DNA of 64,000 nt. Source: an uncultured Mycobacteriaceae bacterium (lineage in GTDB: Bacteria > Actinomycetota > Actinomycetes > Mycobacteriales > Mycobacteriaceae). Below are positions 51,673 to 60,069 of the stretch, in pieces (within the stretch, counting starts at the first letter, position 1; each line of letters opens with the position of its first letter). The notes under the pieces were generated by a model. That model was not told where the DNA came from. It saw only the letters and a list, made by a program, of their open reading frames with translations, and did not search any database. The translations under genes were made by a program, and so were the position numbers. The stretch covers positions 1-64,000 of the forward strand of contig CADEGF010000002.1 of NCBI GenBank assembly GCA_902826815.1, given 5' to 3'.

Positions 51673-52152
51673 GGTCATCACATCGGCCTGACAGCCAACT
51701 GGCCGTGTGACTTCTCAACCTTCATGACCAATCGTGGATCCATGAACAGCGGCGATGCGTGCTGTCTCACGACGTGACCACTGGGATTTGTCCCACGTTC
51801 GTGGCCAATGTTCGTCGAGTCGATTTTGCAGCGGCGGCGACTGCTGCGGCTCTTTGTCGAGATGCAGCGAAGATTGACAAGACACGCTGGGCTTTCTTGA
51901 CAAAGGTTCGGCATGTCGCGCGAGCTTGTCAATCTTCGTTGCAAAAGTCCAGATCGGAGCCTCTGTTGTTGGTCCTGCTCTGCGGTCGTCGTTGTGTCAC
52001 GCGCGCCCTCGCAGGGACGACACGTCGTTGAGCGACATTCAGCAGCGCGTTTCGGATGGCTGCTCACCAAAGCGGAGAACTGGATGCGGGAGGCCAATCC
52101 GTCGCAGTGCAGCAGTGGACCGTCGTCTGCCCTTTCTCCGACGACGACATCG
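51673..52152. other. 480-bp region between lysR and dnaB without a recognised gene
   Basis: No open frame here has family character, a ribosome site or good codon use; the longer frames are continuations of dnaB shadows. The base composition is less GC-rich than the flanks. It contains one long imperfect inverted repeat (listed separately). Confidence 0.6.
51864..51942. repeat. 18-bp inverted repeat with 43-bp spacer
   Basis: GCAGCGAAGATTGACAAG (51864-51881) and CTTGTCAATCTTCGTTGC (51925-51942) are complementary at 17 of 18 positions. The spacer itself has CTTGACAAAG, echoing the arm. Could be a hairpin in a transcript from either neighbour or the ends of a small mobile remnant. Confidence 0.6.
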
Positions 52153-54693
52153 CTACTTCGCCATGTTGGTGAAGCGCGACAGATGCAGTTGGTGTGCGAC
52201 GGTGACTGTTTTGGTCGGGCCGTTGCGGTGTTTGGCGAGAATAAGATCGGCCTCGCCACCCCGGGGGTCGTCGCGCTCGAATGCATCGGGCCTGTGCAGC
52301 AAAATGACGACGTCGCTATCCTGCTCGATCGCGCCGGATTCGCGAAGGTCCGACAGCATTGGCTTCTTGTCGGTGCGTTGCTCGGGACCACGGTTGAGCT
52401 GGCTCATCGCGACAACGGGTACCTCGAGCTCCTTCGCCAAAAGCTTGAGCTGCCTTGAGAATTCGGATACTTCCTGTTGGCGTGACTCGACCTTCTTACC
52501 GGAGGTCATAAGCTGCAGGTAGTCGATGACGATCAGCCGCAGGTCATGCTTCTGCTTGAGCCGGCGTGCCTTGGCGCGGATCTCCATCATCATGAGGTTT
52601 GGCGAATCATCGATATACAAGGGCGCTTCGCTGATTTCACTCATCCGGCGGGCCAACCGCGTCCAGTCGTCGTCACTCATGCGACCCGACCGCATGTCGG
52701 CGAGCTTGATCTTCGCCTCGGCCGACAGCAGCCGCATTACGATCTCCGACTTGCTCATCTCCAGGCTGAAGATGACACTCGCCATGCGGTTCTTGATCGA
52801 GCATGATCGCAAAAAGTCGAGTCCGAGGGTCGAGTTATGCGTCGGAATCATCGCGCGGCTCGCCAGATACATTTGGTCGGCGTTGTCGACCTGAACGCAT
52901 CTCACAGGAACACTCTCGATGGCCTCGACCGCGACGATGAACCGCGAACCCGAGCGCGCTGTTCCTGCAGCATGACGACGTTCCTTGTGCACCAGAGCTT
53001 TACGTGTAAGTCCGAACACGTCGTCATCGGTCGAGAAGTTGACCGTGTATGCCACCGAGGATGCCTCGGTACGACCTTTGACACGTTTGGTCGTTATCTG
53101 GCATCGGTAGCCGAGGCTGACAACGAGCTCTGTGAAGTCTGATACGAGACGTTTGTCGGTCACCGAGAATTGGATGCCGCCGCCCGTGGTCACAGTGCCG
53201 TCCGTGTCGAGCAATCCGGCGAGCAACGCTCGACGCTGGTCTTCGGACGCGCGCAAGTACTGCGGCGGAATGTGCTTGTTGCCCAAGACTCCCAACAACC
53301 GCAGACGTGCCTGCAAAGTTCCCTTCGCGTTGCGGCAGGTTTGGCACATCTGAAGCCCGCATGATGGTCCGCCGCATTCCACGCAGGTTGGTGCAGGCAC
53401 GGGGTCGGACACAAAACGGGCCCGCGCCTCGGGCAGGAGTAGCTGATAGCGGTACCGCGCAGACCGAGATGGACGTGCAACGAAGCCGTCTGCCTCGATA
53501 CGCATGACGAGTTCAGGGTCGGCGGTGGTGATTTGCGCTGCCGCTGTCGTACCGTCGCCAAGCCACGCTCCGAGCGTGTAGGGCGGAACTGGAAGAACCG
53601 CGACCGGAGCCTGAATCGGCTTGGCGTTGACAACGGAGTGGTTGAGCCGGCGATCCGCCGTCGGGCACAGAAGCGTTCGGGCAATTTCGCGAGTGGTACG
53701 CACTTCCGCGAACGTGCGCTGATTCTTGTACCGGTTGTATAGCACCGCAGCGGCCTGCGCCGACTTCCTCGACGCCCTCGTGTCCGTCAGCCATTGATGC
53801 TCGGCATCGGCGACGATCTCTGTTCCATCGGAGAACTTGACCCGGAAGCACGGCCGGCCGTGCATCACGTCGGTTACGGCGACGACCCGTGTCGGCTTAC
53901 CGTCCGCACCGATCAACTCGTCACCGATCGCGACTTCACCCATCGTGGTCCAACCGGTGGGCGTCGCGAGCGGCGTATCCAACGACAACGCCTTCCCGAC
54001 ACCGGGCCTGGCCGCGATGACGACCATCTGGCCGGGATGCAGGCCGTTGGTCACCTCGTCGAGTTCCAGGAAGCCCGTTGGCACCCCACGTGCCAGTCCA
54101 CCGTTCGACGCGATCGCATCGATCTCGTCCATCGTCGGCTGTAGCAGATCCTCGAGCGCCACGAAGTCTTCCGACGTGCGGCCATCCGTGACGTTGTAGA
54201 TCTCGGCTTGCGCGCGGTCGACGACCTCTGCGACATCGGCGCCCTCCGCGCCGGCATAGCCGTACTGCACGACCCGCGTACCCGCATCGACGAGCCGGCG
54301 CAGCAGCGCCTTCTCCGCGACGATGGTCGCGTAGTACCCGGCGTTCGCGGCGGTCGGCACCGTGGAGATCAGCGTGTGCAGATAGGGCGCGCCGCCGATC
54401 CGGCGGAGCAGGTTCCGCCGGTCGAGCTCGGCGGCCACTGTGACGGCGTCCGCGGGCTCGCCCCGGCCATAGAGGTCGAGGACCGCCTCGTAGACGCACT
54501 GGTGATTGGGCCGGTAGAAGTCGCCGGGCCGGAGCCGTTCGAGCACATCGGCGATGGCATCCTTGCTCAACAGCATTCCGCCGAGCACAGCCTGTTCTGC
54601 GGCCTCGTCCTGCGGCGGCTGGCGACCGAAGTCCTCGGGAGGCGGTGGAACGTCGTCGATGCCGGAATGGCCACGGTCGTCAACGACAGCCAA
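52153..54693 (-). CDS. dnaB: Replicative DNA helicase DnaB, intein-containing precursor
   Basis: An 846-residue precursor: N-extein 1-234, intein 235-620, C-extein 621-846; spliced DnaB is 460 aa, the normal length. The N-extein holds the DnaG-interacting helical domain (PQDEAAEQAVLGGMLLSKDA) and reaches the Walker A lysine in RPGVGK; the C-extein resumes with STLGLDFLRSC, then SVIFSLEMSKSEIVMRLL, VIDYLQLM (Walker B) and the C-terminal KHRNGPTKTVTVAH. The hexameric helicase unwinds DNA at the fork. TTG 54693 matches the M. tuberculosis protein start. It lies downstream of the ribosomal/ssb operon, as in M. tuberculosis. Confidence 0.96.
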   Translation of the reverse strand: MAVVDDRGHSGIDDVPPPPEDFGRQPPQDEAAEQAVLGGMLLSKDAIADVLERLRPGDFYRPNHQCVYEAVLDLYGRGEPADAVTVAAELDRRNLLRRIGGAPYLHTLISTVPTAANAGYYATIVAEKALLRRLVDAGTRVVQYGYAGAEGADVAEVVDRAQAEIYNVTDGRTSEDFVALEDLLQPTMDEIDAIASNGGLARGVPTGFLELDEVTNGLHPGQMVVIAARPGVGKALSLDTPLATPTGWTTMGEVAIGDELIGADGKPTRVVAVTDVMHGRPCFRVKFSDGTEIVADAEHQWLTDTRASRKSAQAAAVLYNRYKNQRTFAEVRTTREIARTLLCPTADRRLNHSVVNAKPIQAPVAVLPVPPYTLGAWLGDGTTAAAQITTADPELVMRIEADGFVARPSRSARYRYQLLLPEARARFVSDPVPAPTCVECGGPSCGLQMCQTCRNAKGTLQARLRLLGVLGNKHIPPQYLRASEDQRRALLAGLLDTDGTVTTGGGIQFSVTDKRLVSDFTELVVSLGYRCQITTKRVKGRTEASSVAYTVNFSTDDDVFGLTRKALVHKERRHAAGTARSGSRFIVAVEAIESVPVRCVQVDNADQMYLASRAMIPTHNSTLGLDFLRSCSIKNRMASVIFSLEMSKSEIVMRLLSAEAKIKLADMRSGRMSDDDWTRLARRMSEISEAPLYIDDSPNLMMMEIRAKARRLKQKHDLRLIVIDYLQLMTSGKKVESRQQEVSEFSRQLKLLAKELEVPVVAMSQLNRGPEQRTDKKPMLSDLRESGAIEQDSDVVILLHRPDAFERDDPRGGEADLILAKHRNGPTKTVTVAHQLHLSRFTNMAK
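52834..53991 (-). other. DnaB intein, class 3 with LAGLIDADG endonuclease
   Basis: A 386-residue protein-splicing element inserted in the ATP-binding P-loop between GVGK and STLG. It begins with Ala (ALSLDTPLATPTGW), not Cys/Ser. Class 3 signature residues are visible: Trp two residues after the block B His (AEHQWLT), Cys in block F (VPVRCVQVD) and Thr in the C-terminal MIPTHN before Ser+1. Endonuclease motifs: LGAWLGDGTT and LLAGLLDTDGT. A CxxC-x9-CxxC cluster (intein residues 203-219) looks like a zinc knuckle. Splicing is required for helicase function. Confidence 0.92.
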
Positions 54694-54854
54694 GGCGGCC
54701 CACCTCCCCTCAGTGATCGAACGCGCGTTCGATAGTCGTATCGCGACTGTAGGTCACACCCCCGACAGGGACGACCTCCCTGGCGCCGTGACAGTCACGC
54801 GGTGGCCAACGCTAGACGTTGCTGGAGAGACTGCAAGGGGGCCTGTTTATGAAC

Positions 54855-54984
54855 TTGTGGATGGGGTGTGGATAACTCTGCTCGGCCGTGTTGAGGCCTT
54901 GGGGAGAACCTGTGGACGGACGCCGGGGTCAGCCGCATCCCTGCAGATAAGCGGACCATACGGGTGGGAGTTAGTTGTGGATGA
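54855..54984. promoter_or_regulatory. Cluster of DnaA-box-like sites upstream of dnaB
   Basis: In the 476-bp gap between dnaB and rplI four same-orientation matches to the DnaA box complement TGTGGA(T/C)AA occur: 54856-54864 (TGTGGATGG), 54867-54875 (TGTGGATAA, perfect), 54911-54919 (TGTGGACGG) and 54976-54984 (TGTGGATGA). No gene is visible in the rest of the gap apart from the terminator at its right end. Confidence 0.55.
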
Positions 54985-55119
54985 CAAATTCATCGGCGTG
55001 TCGGGCCGGGTTGCACGTTCGGGCGTGTTGTGTTTCACCTTGGCGCCGCCCAGGTTAACGGCAGGTTAGCTTCGCTGGCGGCATAAGGCCAATTACTGTT
55101 CGCCAGAATGACAGCAACG

Positions 55120-55153
55120 GCGGCGTGAAGGCCGATCATGGCCTTCACGCCGC
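55120..55153 (-). terminator. Strong hairpin terminator after rplI
   Basis: A perfect 14-bp inverted repeat (arms GCGGCGTGAAGGCC and GGCCTTCACGCCGC) with a 6-base loop GATCAT begins 16 bases after the rplI stop. No long U tract follows, as is usual for mycobacterial terminators. It would end the rpsF-ssb-rpsR-rplI transcript and separate it from dnaB. Confidence 0.85.
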
Positions 55154-55169
55154 TAATCAACCGGTGCGT

Positions 55170-55628
55170 TTACGACTCGGCGACGACATTCACCGACACG
55201 GCGGCATCCACCTCGGGATGCAGCTTCACCGCAATCGGATGAGTGCCGAGGGTCTTGATATGCCCCTTCGGCAACTGCACTGTGCGCTTGTCGAGGTTGG
55301 GTCCGCCGGCCTTCTTGATCGCGCCGACGACATCGGCCGCAGTGATCGAGCCGAACAGTTTTCCGCTGTCCGATGCGGTCCTGGCGGGCAGATCCACGGA
55401 GCCGAGACCCTCGAGCGCGGTCTTCAGTTCGTTGGCATGCTCGACGCCGCGGACCGTCTTGATCTCGCGCGCCCGGCGGATCCCGTCAGCCTGACGCTCG
55501 GCGCCCTTGGTGGCCGCGATCGCCAGCCCGCGCGGCAATAGGTAGTTACGCCCGTAGCCGTCCTTCACCTCGACGGTGTCGCCGGCCGAACCGAGATGGT
55601 CGACCTCGGCGGTAAGAATCAGTTTCAT
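55170..55628 (-). CDS. rplI: 50S ribosomal protein L9
   Basis: 152 residues, full length. N-terminal domain [20 protein letters not shown] with [15 protein letters not shown], the long connecting helix, and the C-terminal rRNA-binding domain ([37 protein letters not shown]). Binds 23S rRNA near the L1 stalk base. Last gene of the rpsF operon, followed by a strong hairpin. Confidence 0.97.
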   Translation of the reverse strand: MKLILTAEVDHLGSAGDTVEVKDGYGRNYLLPRGLAIAATKGAERQADGIRRAREIKTVRGVEHANELKTALEGLGSVDLPARTASDSGKLFGSITAADVVGAIKKAGGPNLDKRTVQLPKGHIKTLGTHPIAVKLHPEVDAAVSVNVVAES

Positions 55629-55658
55629 CTCCGGTGTCTTTCCTTCAGTTCTGCCGAA

Positions 55659-55922
55659 TCAGCGGGTTGACGAGCTGAACGGCAGCAGAGCGACCTCGCG
55701 GGCGTTCTTGACGGCAATCGCGATGTCGCGCTGGTGCTGCACGCAGTTGCCTGTCACCCGACGGGCGCGGATCTTGCCGCGCTCGCTGATGTAGGTGCGC
55801 AGCAGCGCGGTGTCCTTGTAGTCAATGATCTGGTTCTTGCCCTTCTTGGAGCAGAACACGCACTTGCGGGTCTTGATCGGCTTCTCGGGTGCCGGACGCC
55901 TCTTGGTTGAGGACTTGGCCAT
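55659..55922 (-). CDS. rpsR: 30S ribosomal protein S18, zinc-type (Cys-containing) form
   Basis: 87 residues. [20 protein letters not shown] and [20 protein letters not shown] show the C+ form with CxxC and a third Cys plus His, which binds zinc; mycobacteria also carry a Cys-free S18 used in zinc starvation, not found in this window. It pairs with S6 on the 30S platform. Gap of 30 bp to rplI; same operon. Confidence 0.96.
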   Translation of the reverse strand: MAKSSTKRRPAPEKPIKTRKCVFCSKKGKNQIIDYKDTALLRTYISERGKIRARRVTGNCVQHQRDIAIAVKNAREVALLPFSSSTR

Positions 55923-55958
55923 GTATCTATCTCTTTCTTACTTGCTGAATGAAGTTGG

Positions 55959-56468
55959 TCAGAAGGGCGGTTCGTCGTCGCTGCCGGAGAACGATCCGGA
56001 CGCCGGTGCGCTGCCCCATGGGTCGTCCTTGGGCTGCTGGGAGCCGCCGCGATCGCCGCCGCCACCGCTGCTGCCGAATCCGCCGCCACCTCCGCCGCCG
56101 CTGCGGCTGGCCTTGTTGACCTTGGCAGTTGCATAGCGCAGCGAAGGGCCGATCTCATCGACCTCGAGCTCGACGACAGTGCGCTTCTCGCCCTCTTTCG
56201 TCTCGTACGACCGCTGCTTGAGCCGGCCCTGGACGACTACCCGTGAACCGCGCGTCAGGCTCTCGGCCACATTCTCGGCGGCCTCGCGCCAGATGCTGCA
56301 CCGCAAGAACAGTGCGTCGCCGTCTTTCCACTCATTGTTCTGCCGATCGAAGATCCGCGGAGTGGACGCCACCGTGAAGTTGGCCACGGCGGCACCCGAC
56401 GGGGTGAAGCGCAGCTCGGGATCGGCGGTGAGATTTCCGACGACGGTGATGATCGTGTCACCAGCCAC
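55959..56468 (-). CDS. ssb: Single-stranded DNA-binding protein
   Basis: 169 residues. OB-fold domain 1-115 ([52 protein letters not shown]), a Gly/Ser-rich linker, and the acidic C-terminal tip DDEPPF that recruits replication and repair partners. Sits between rpsF and rpsR as in other actinobacteria. A GGAGG site precedes ATG 56468. Confidence 0.97.
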   Translation of the reverse strand: MAGDTIITVVGNLTADPELRFTPSGAAVANFTVASTPRIFDRQNNEWKDGDALFLRCSIWREAAENVAESLTRGSRVVVQGRLKQRSYETKEGEKRTVVELEVDEIGPSLRYATAKVNKASRSGGGGGGGFGSSGGGGDRGGSQQPKDDPWGSAPASGSFSGSDDEPPF

Positions 56469-56543
56469 GAGGTCCTCCTGCGATTTTGGGGGCGGTGGTT
56501 GTCGTGGGCGAGCCTACGCAGCGCCTCCGACTCCCAACAGCCT

Positions 56544-56834
56544 TTAGTGCTTGTCGGTCCGAAGCACCTTGGTCCGCAGCACGGACTCGTTCAGGCTGAG
56601 CTGACGGTCGAGCTCGGTGACGGTGGCCGGCTCGGCCTTGACGTCGATCACCGCGTAGATGCCTTCGGCATGCTTGAGGATCTCGTACGCCAGCCGGCGA
56701 CGGCCCCAGATATCAACCTTGTCGACACTTCCACCGTCCTTGCGGATGACGTTCAGGAACGTCTCCAGGGACGGTGCGACGGTGCGCTCGTCAAGGGTGG
56801 GGTCGAGGATGACCATGATTTCGTATGGACGCAT
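56544..56834 (-). CDS. rpsF: 30S ribosomal protein S6
   Basis: 96 residues, complete: [40 protein letters not shown] and [16 protein letters not shown]. It forms a heterodimer with S18 on the 30S platform. First gene of the operon; an extended AGGAGGTGAT lies about 12 bases before ATG 56834. Confidence 0.97.
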   Translation of the reverse strand: MRPYEIMVILDPTLDERTVAPSLETFLNVIRKDGGSVDKVDIWGRRRLAYEILKHAEGIYAVIDVKAEPATVTELDRQLSLNESVLRTKVLRTDKH

Positions 56835-56975
56835 GAGGACCTCATCACCTCCTATGGGCTAATCGGCCACGGCGTGTCCGTGGCAGGAGGGTCGCCTGCG
56901 TCGGCAACCGGGCCAGGTTACCCGAACCCCTGCTGATCTGCGAAATCGCGCTGCTCGCGGACTTAAACTTCGGGC

Positions 56976-58292
56976 GTGTTCTCCGAGACGCGGTACGCCC
57001 GCAACGGGGACTTGCGCGTCGCGTACCGTGCGTCGCCGCCGGGCGAACGCGACATCGTGTTCGTGCCGACCTGGTTCACCAACTGCGAGGTCGTGCCTGA
57101 ACTGCCGTCGAACCGAGAATGGATGGAGTCGATGACATCACTTGGCCGGCTGATCCTCTTGGACCAGCCGGGTACCGGCGCATCAGACCCCATCGCTCCC
57201 GATGCGATGCCCACCTTGGAGCAATGGTCCGACAGCATCACGGTGGTACTCGACGATCTCGGCTGCCGCGAAGCGGTACTCATCGCTGTCACGGGCGCGT
57301 TCGCAGCTGCGGCATTGTTCGCGGCGGCCCACCCCTCTCGGACGACATCGCTCGTCGCGCTCGAGGCCTTCGCGGACCCGATTGCGGCAAGCGCCGACGG
57401 ACGGACGCGCGAGGAAATCCGCGCGATATTCGTCGCCATGTGGGGGACAGGAGAGTACGAGCACCTAGTCAATCCGGACATGCCGTGGAACGAGGAGATT
57501 CGCTCGTCATGGGCTCGCGCGGAGCGGCTTGGGGCGAGTCCACGCACCGTTGCGCTCATGTGGCCACTCGTTGGCGATGTGGACGTGCGGGCGGTTCTGC
57601 CGACGATTCGAGTGCCGACTCTCGTCGTTCAGCACGCCGACGATACCATCGTCACACCTGAGAAGGGCCGGTATCTAGCCGAGCACATCCCCGGCGCGAA
57701 ATACGTTGAGCTGCCAGGGCGCAACATGTATCACTTCGTCGAGCCATGGCGAGATTCCTTCAGAGAAGTCGCCGCATTCCTGACCGGACACCAGCCCGAC
57801 GTCGAAGACGACCGCGTACTCGCGACCGTGTTGTTCACCGACATCGTCGGCTCGACGCGCATGGCCGCAGAGATCGGTGACAGCAACTGGCGCGCGCTGC
57901 TCGACGCGCACGACGCCGTCGTCCGGTCACAACTGGCGCGCTACCGCGGCCGCGAGGTGAACACCTCAGGCGACGGTTTTCTTGCGACGTTCGACGGGCC
58001 GCAGCGAGCCATCCGCTGCGCCATGGCGGTCCGAGAGGCTTTGCAGCCGTTGGGTATCGAAGTGCGCGCGGGCCTGCACACCGGCGAGTGCGAGATTCGT
58101 GGCGCCGACATCGGCGGCATCGCCGTACACATCGGCGCCCGCGTCAGCGCCCTCGCAGGACCCAACGATGTGCTCGTGTCGAGCACGCTGCGCGACCTTG
58201 TGATCGGGTCAGGGCTCGAGTTCGACGACCGCGGCGCACACCAACTCAAGGGCGTGCCCGGCGAATGGCACCTGTTCGCGGTCGCCAGCTAG
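56976..58292 (+). CDS. Class III adenylate/guanylate cyclase with N-terminal degenerate alpha/beta-hydrolase domain
   Basis: A 438-residue protein. Residues 1-265 form an alpha/beta-hydrolase fold (RNGDLRVAYRASPPGERDIV, ILLDQPGTGASDP), but the nucleophile elbow reads LIAVTGAFAAA instead of GxSxG and the catalytic-His region reads GRNMYHF, so it is probably a sensor, not an enzyme. Residues 280-438 are a class III cyclase: both metal Asp (VLFTDIVGST, NTSGDGFLATF) and the transition-state Arg (VHIGARVSAL) are present. It makes cAMP or cGMP. A TTAAAC -10 at 56963-56968 makes GTG 56976 near-leaderless. It interrupts the conserved Rv0051-rpsF neighbourhood. Confidence 0.9.
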   Translation: MFSETRYARNGDLRVAYRASPPGERDIVFVPTWFTNCEVVPELPSNREWMESMTSLGRLILLDQPGTGASDPIAPDAMPTLEQWSDSITVVLDDLGCREAVLIAVTGAFAAAALFAAAHPSRTTSLVALEAFADPIAASADGRTREEIRAIFVAMWGTGEYEHLVNPDMPWNEEIRSSWARAERLGASPRTVALMWPLVGDVDVRAVLPTIRVPTLVVQHADDTIVTPEKGRYLAEHIPGAKYVELPGRNMYHFVEPWRDSFREVAAFLTGHQPDVEDDRVLATVLFTDIVGSTRMAAEIGDSNWRALLDAHDAVVRSQLARYRGREVNTSGDGFLATFDGPQRAIRCAMAVREALQPLGIEVRAGLHTGECEIRGADIGGIAVHIGARVSALAGPNDVLVSSTLRDLVIGSGLEFDDRGAHQLKGVPGEWHLFAVAS

Positions 58293-58371
58293 CGCTAGCG
58301 CGAGCAGGCGTGAAAGCGCCCAAATTGCGCCGTTTTGAGGGGTTTTCGCGTCTGCTCGCGGGGAAGACGCC

Positions 58372-60069
58372 TCACGCGTTGAGGATAGCCGCCGGTCTCT
58401 CTTCGGGAATGGCGATCGCAGTTCCTCTATCGGCGGGCCGCAACCGCTTCGGCAGCCAGGGCGGCGGCCGGTCCGGCGCCCGGTCGAATATGCCGCCCGC
58501 CGGATCGTCGATCCGGCCGTGATTGCGCACCAGGTCGAGTTCCGGTCGATAGATCTGCCGAATCACCAACACACACAATGCGATCACCGCGATATCACGC
58601 AGCAGGACGGTGACGGTGAACCACTGCTCCGGCAGGCCCCGATTCTGTTCGCCGTACAGGAAGAGCATGCGCGGCACCCACACCAGCGCATCGATGGTCA
58701 TCCACGCCAACAGGATGCGCCGGTGCGGCAGAGCCAGCACAGCCAGCGGAACCAGCCACAGCGAGAACTGTGGGCTCCACACCTTGTTCGTCAGCAGGAA
58801 CAACGCAACGATCAGGAACGCCACCTGAGCCAGTCGTGGCCGCTGCGGTGCCGTCAGCGTGATGTAAGCGACACCGGCACAACACAATACGAACAGCACG
58901 AATACGACGGTGTTCAGGATCGTCGGCGGCTCCCACAAGCCGAGACCGGTGTCGAAGCCCTGCCAGTCGGTGAAGGACTTCACCACGTTGTACAGCGAGT
59001 CCATATCGTCGCCGCGTCGGGTGTTGAGCCGGAAGAACTCCGACCACCCCCGCGGGAACATCACCATGATCGGCAGGTTGACCACCAGCCATGCGGCGAA
59101 TGCGGCGATGGCCGTCTTGCCCACTTCCCGCAGCCGCCCGGTCCGCAGGCCGAGAAGCGCCAGCGGGATCAGCAACAGGATCGGGTACAGCTTGGCCGCT
59201 ACCCCGAGACCGATCAGCGCCCCGGCAAGCACGGGTTTTCGTCTGGCCCAAGCCAGCACGGCTCCCGTCGCGAAAGCCGTTGCCAGCGCGTCGAAGTTGG
59301 TGAAGATCTGAAAGATCACGATCGGCGAGCCCGCGACAAGGGCCGCGTCCCAGATGCGTCTACCTGCCAGTCTCGACGTCGCCCACACCGTCGCGAACCA
59401 CGCCATGGCCAGCCCGAGCGCGGAGATGTTGAAGAACATCACCACTTCCGCGATCGACGGGACCGGCACAAGCCTGGTCAATGCGGAGTAGCTCTTGGCC
59501 AGCGCCATCGACAGGTACTGGTAGGTGCCGGTGATGACCGGATACTCCATGTACCGCACGGCGGTATTGCCGTCGAACTGCTTCTGCGGCCTACCCTCGC
59601 TGTCCTTTTCGATCCAGCTCGACTTGTACGGGAACTTGCCGAGATTCAGCAGTTCCGCGGTGTAGAGCGGCACGGTGTCGGAGTAGCACAGCTCGTAATA
59701 CGCCCGCTGGTTCTGCCAATTGGCCACCTTCTGGGAGGCGGTGCCCTCGCCGGTGCTCACCAGGCAGGCCGCTTTCGAGGTGTAGCCAAGCGATAGGAAG
59801 ATCACCGCGATCACCAACATCACCCGCAGCGGTGTGAAGAAGGCCGTCCGCCCGATCAGCGCATGCCTGCCGACCGGCCCACCGACCACCTGCGAGAGCG
59901 CTTTGCCCAAAACATCGTTGCGGCTGGGCATATCGCGGTCGTCGGCGCTGCGCAGATCGGCGGCGAGCGGCTGCGGCGACACGGCGGCGGGCCGCTGCGA
60001 TGGCACAGTGGAACGGAGCGACTCGTGCGTCGCTCCGTCCTCTAACTCTAGGTCACCGCCGTCGGTCAC
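58372..60069 (-). CDS. GT87-type membrane glycosyltransferase (Rv0051-like mannosyltransferase)
   Basis: A 565-residue integral membrane protein of the GT-C/DUF2029 class that uses polyprenyl-phosphate-linked sugars outside the membrane. About 10-12 hydrophobic segments; strongly conserved blocks include GPVGRHALIGRTAFFTPLRV, KFPYKSSWIEKDSEGRPQ, RYMEYPVITGTYQYLSMA, GWSEFFRLNTRRGDDMDSLY and LLTNKVWSPQFSLWLVPLAV. The protein is nearly collinear with M. tuberculosis Rv0051 as I know it. GTG 60069 overlaps the ponA1 stop (GTGA); much longer in-frame readings are antisense artefacts. Confidence 0.93.
   Translation of the reverse strand: MTDGGDLELEDGATHESLRSTVPSQRPAAVSPQPLAADLRSADDRDMPSRNDVLGKALSQVVGGPVGRHALIGRTAFFTPLRVMLVIAVIFLSLGYTSKAACLVSTGEGTASQKVANWQNQRAYYELCYSDTVPLYTAELLNLGKFPYKSSWIEKDSEGRPQKQFDGNTAVRYMEYPVITGTYQYLSMALAKSYSALTRLVPVPSIAEVVMFFNISALGLAMAWFATVWATSRLAGRRIWDAALVAGSPIVIFQIFTNFDALATAFATGAVLAWARRKPVLAGALIGLGVAAKLYPILLLIPLALLGLRTGRLREVGKTAIAAFAAWLVVNLPIMVMFPRGWSEFFRLNTRRGDDMDSLYNVVKSFTDWQGFDTGLGLWEPPTILNTVVFVLFVLCCAGVAYITLTAPQRPRLAQVAFLIVALFLLTNKVWSPQFSLWLVPLAVLALPHRRILLAWMTIDALVWVPRMLFLYGEQNRGLPEQWFTVTVLLRDIAVIALCVLVIRQIYRPELDLVRNHGRIDDPAGGIFDRAPDRPPPWLPKRLRPADRGTAIAIPEERPAAILNA

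Noticed and set aside
51678-52391. A 237-codon minus-strand frame covering the lysR-dnaB gap.
   Set aside because: Its first half is an out-of-frame reading of the dnaB 3' end, and composition (Ser/Cys/Arg-rich) is not coding-like.
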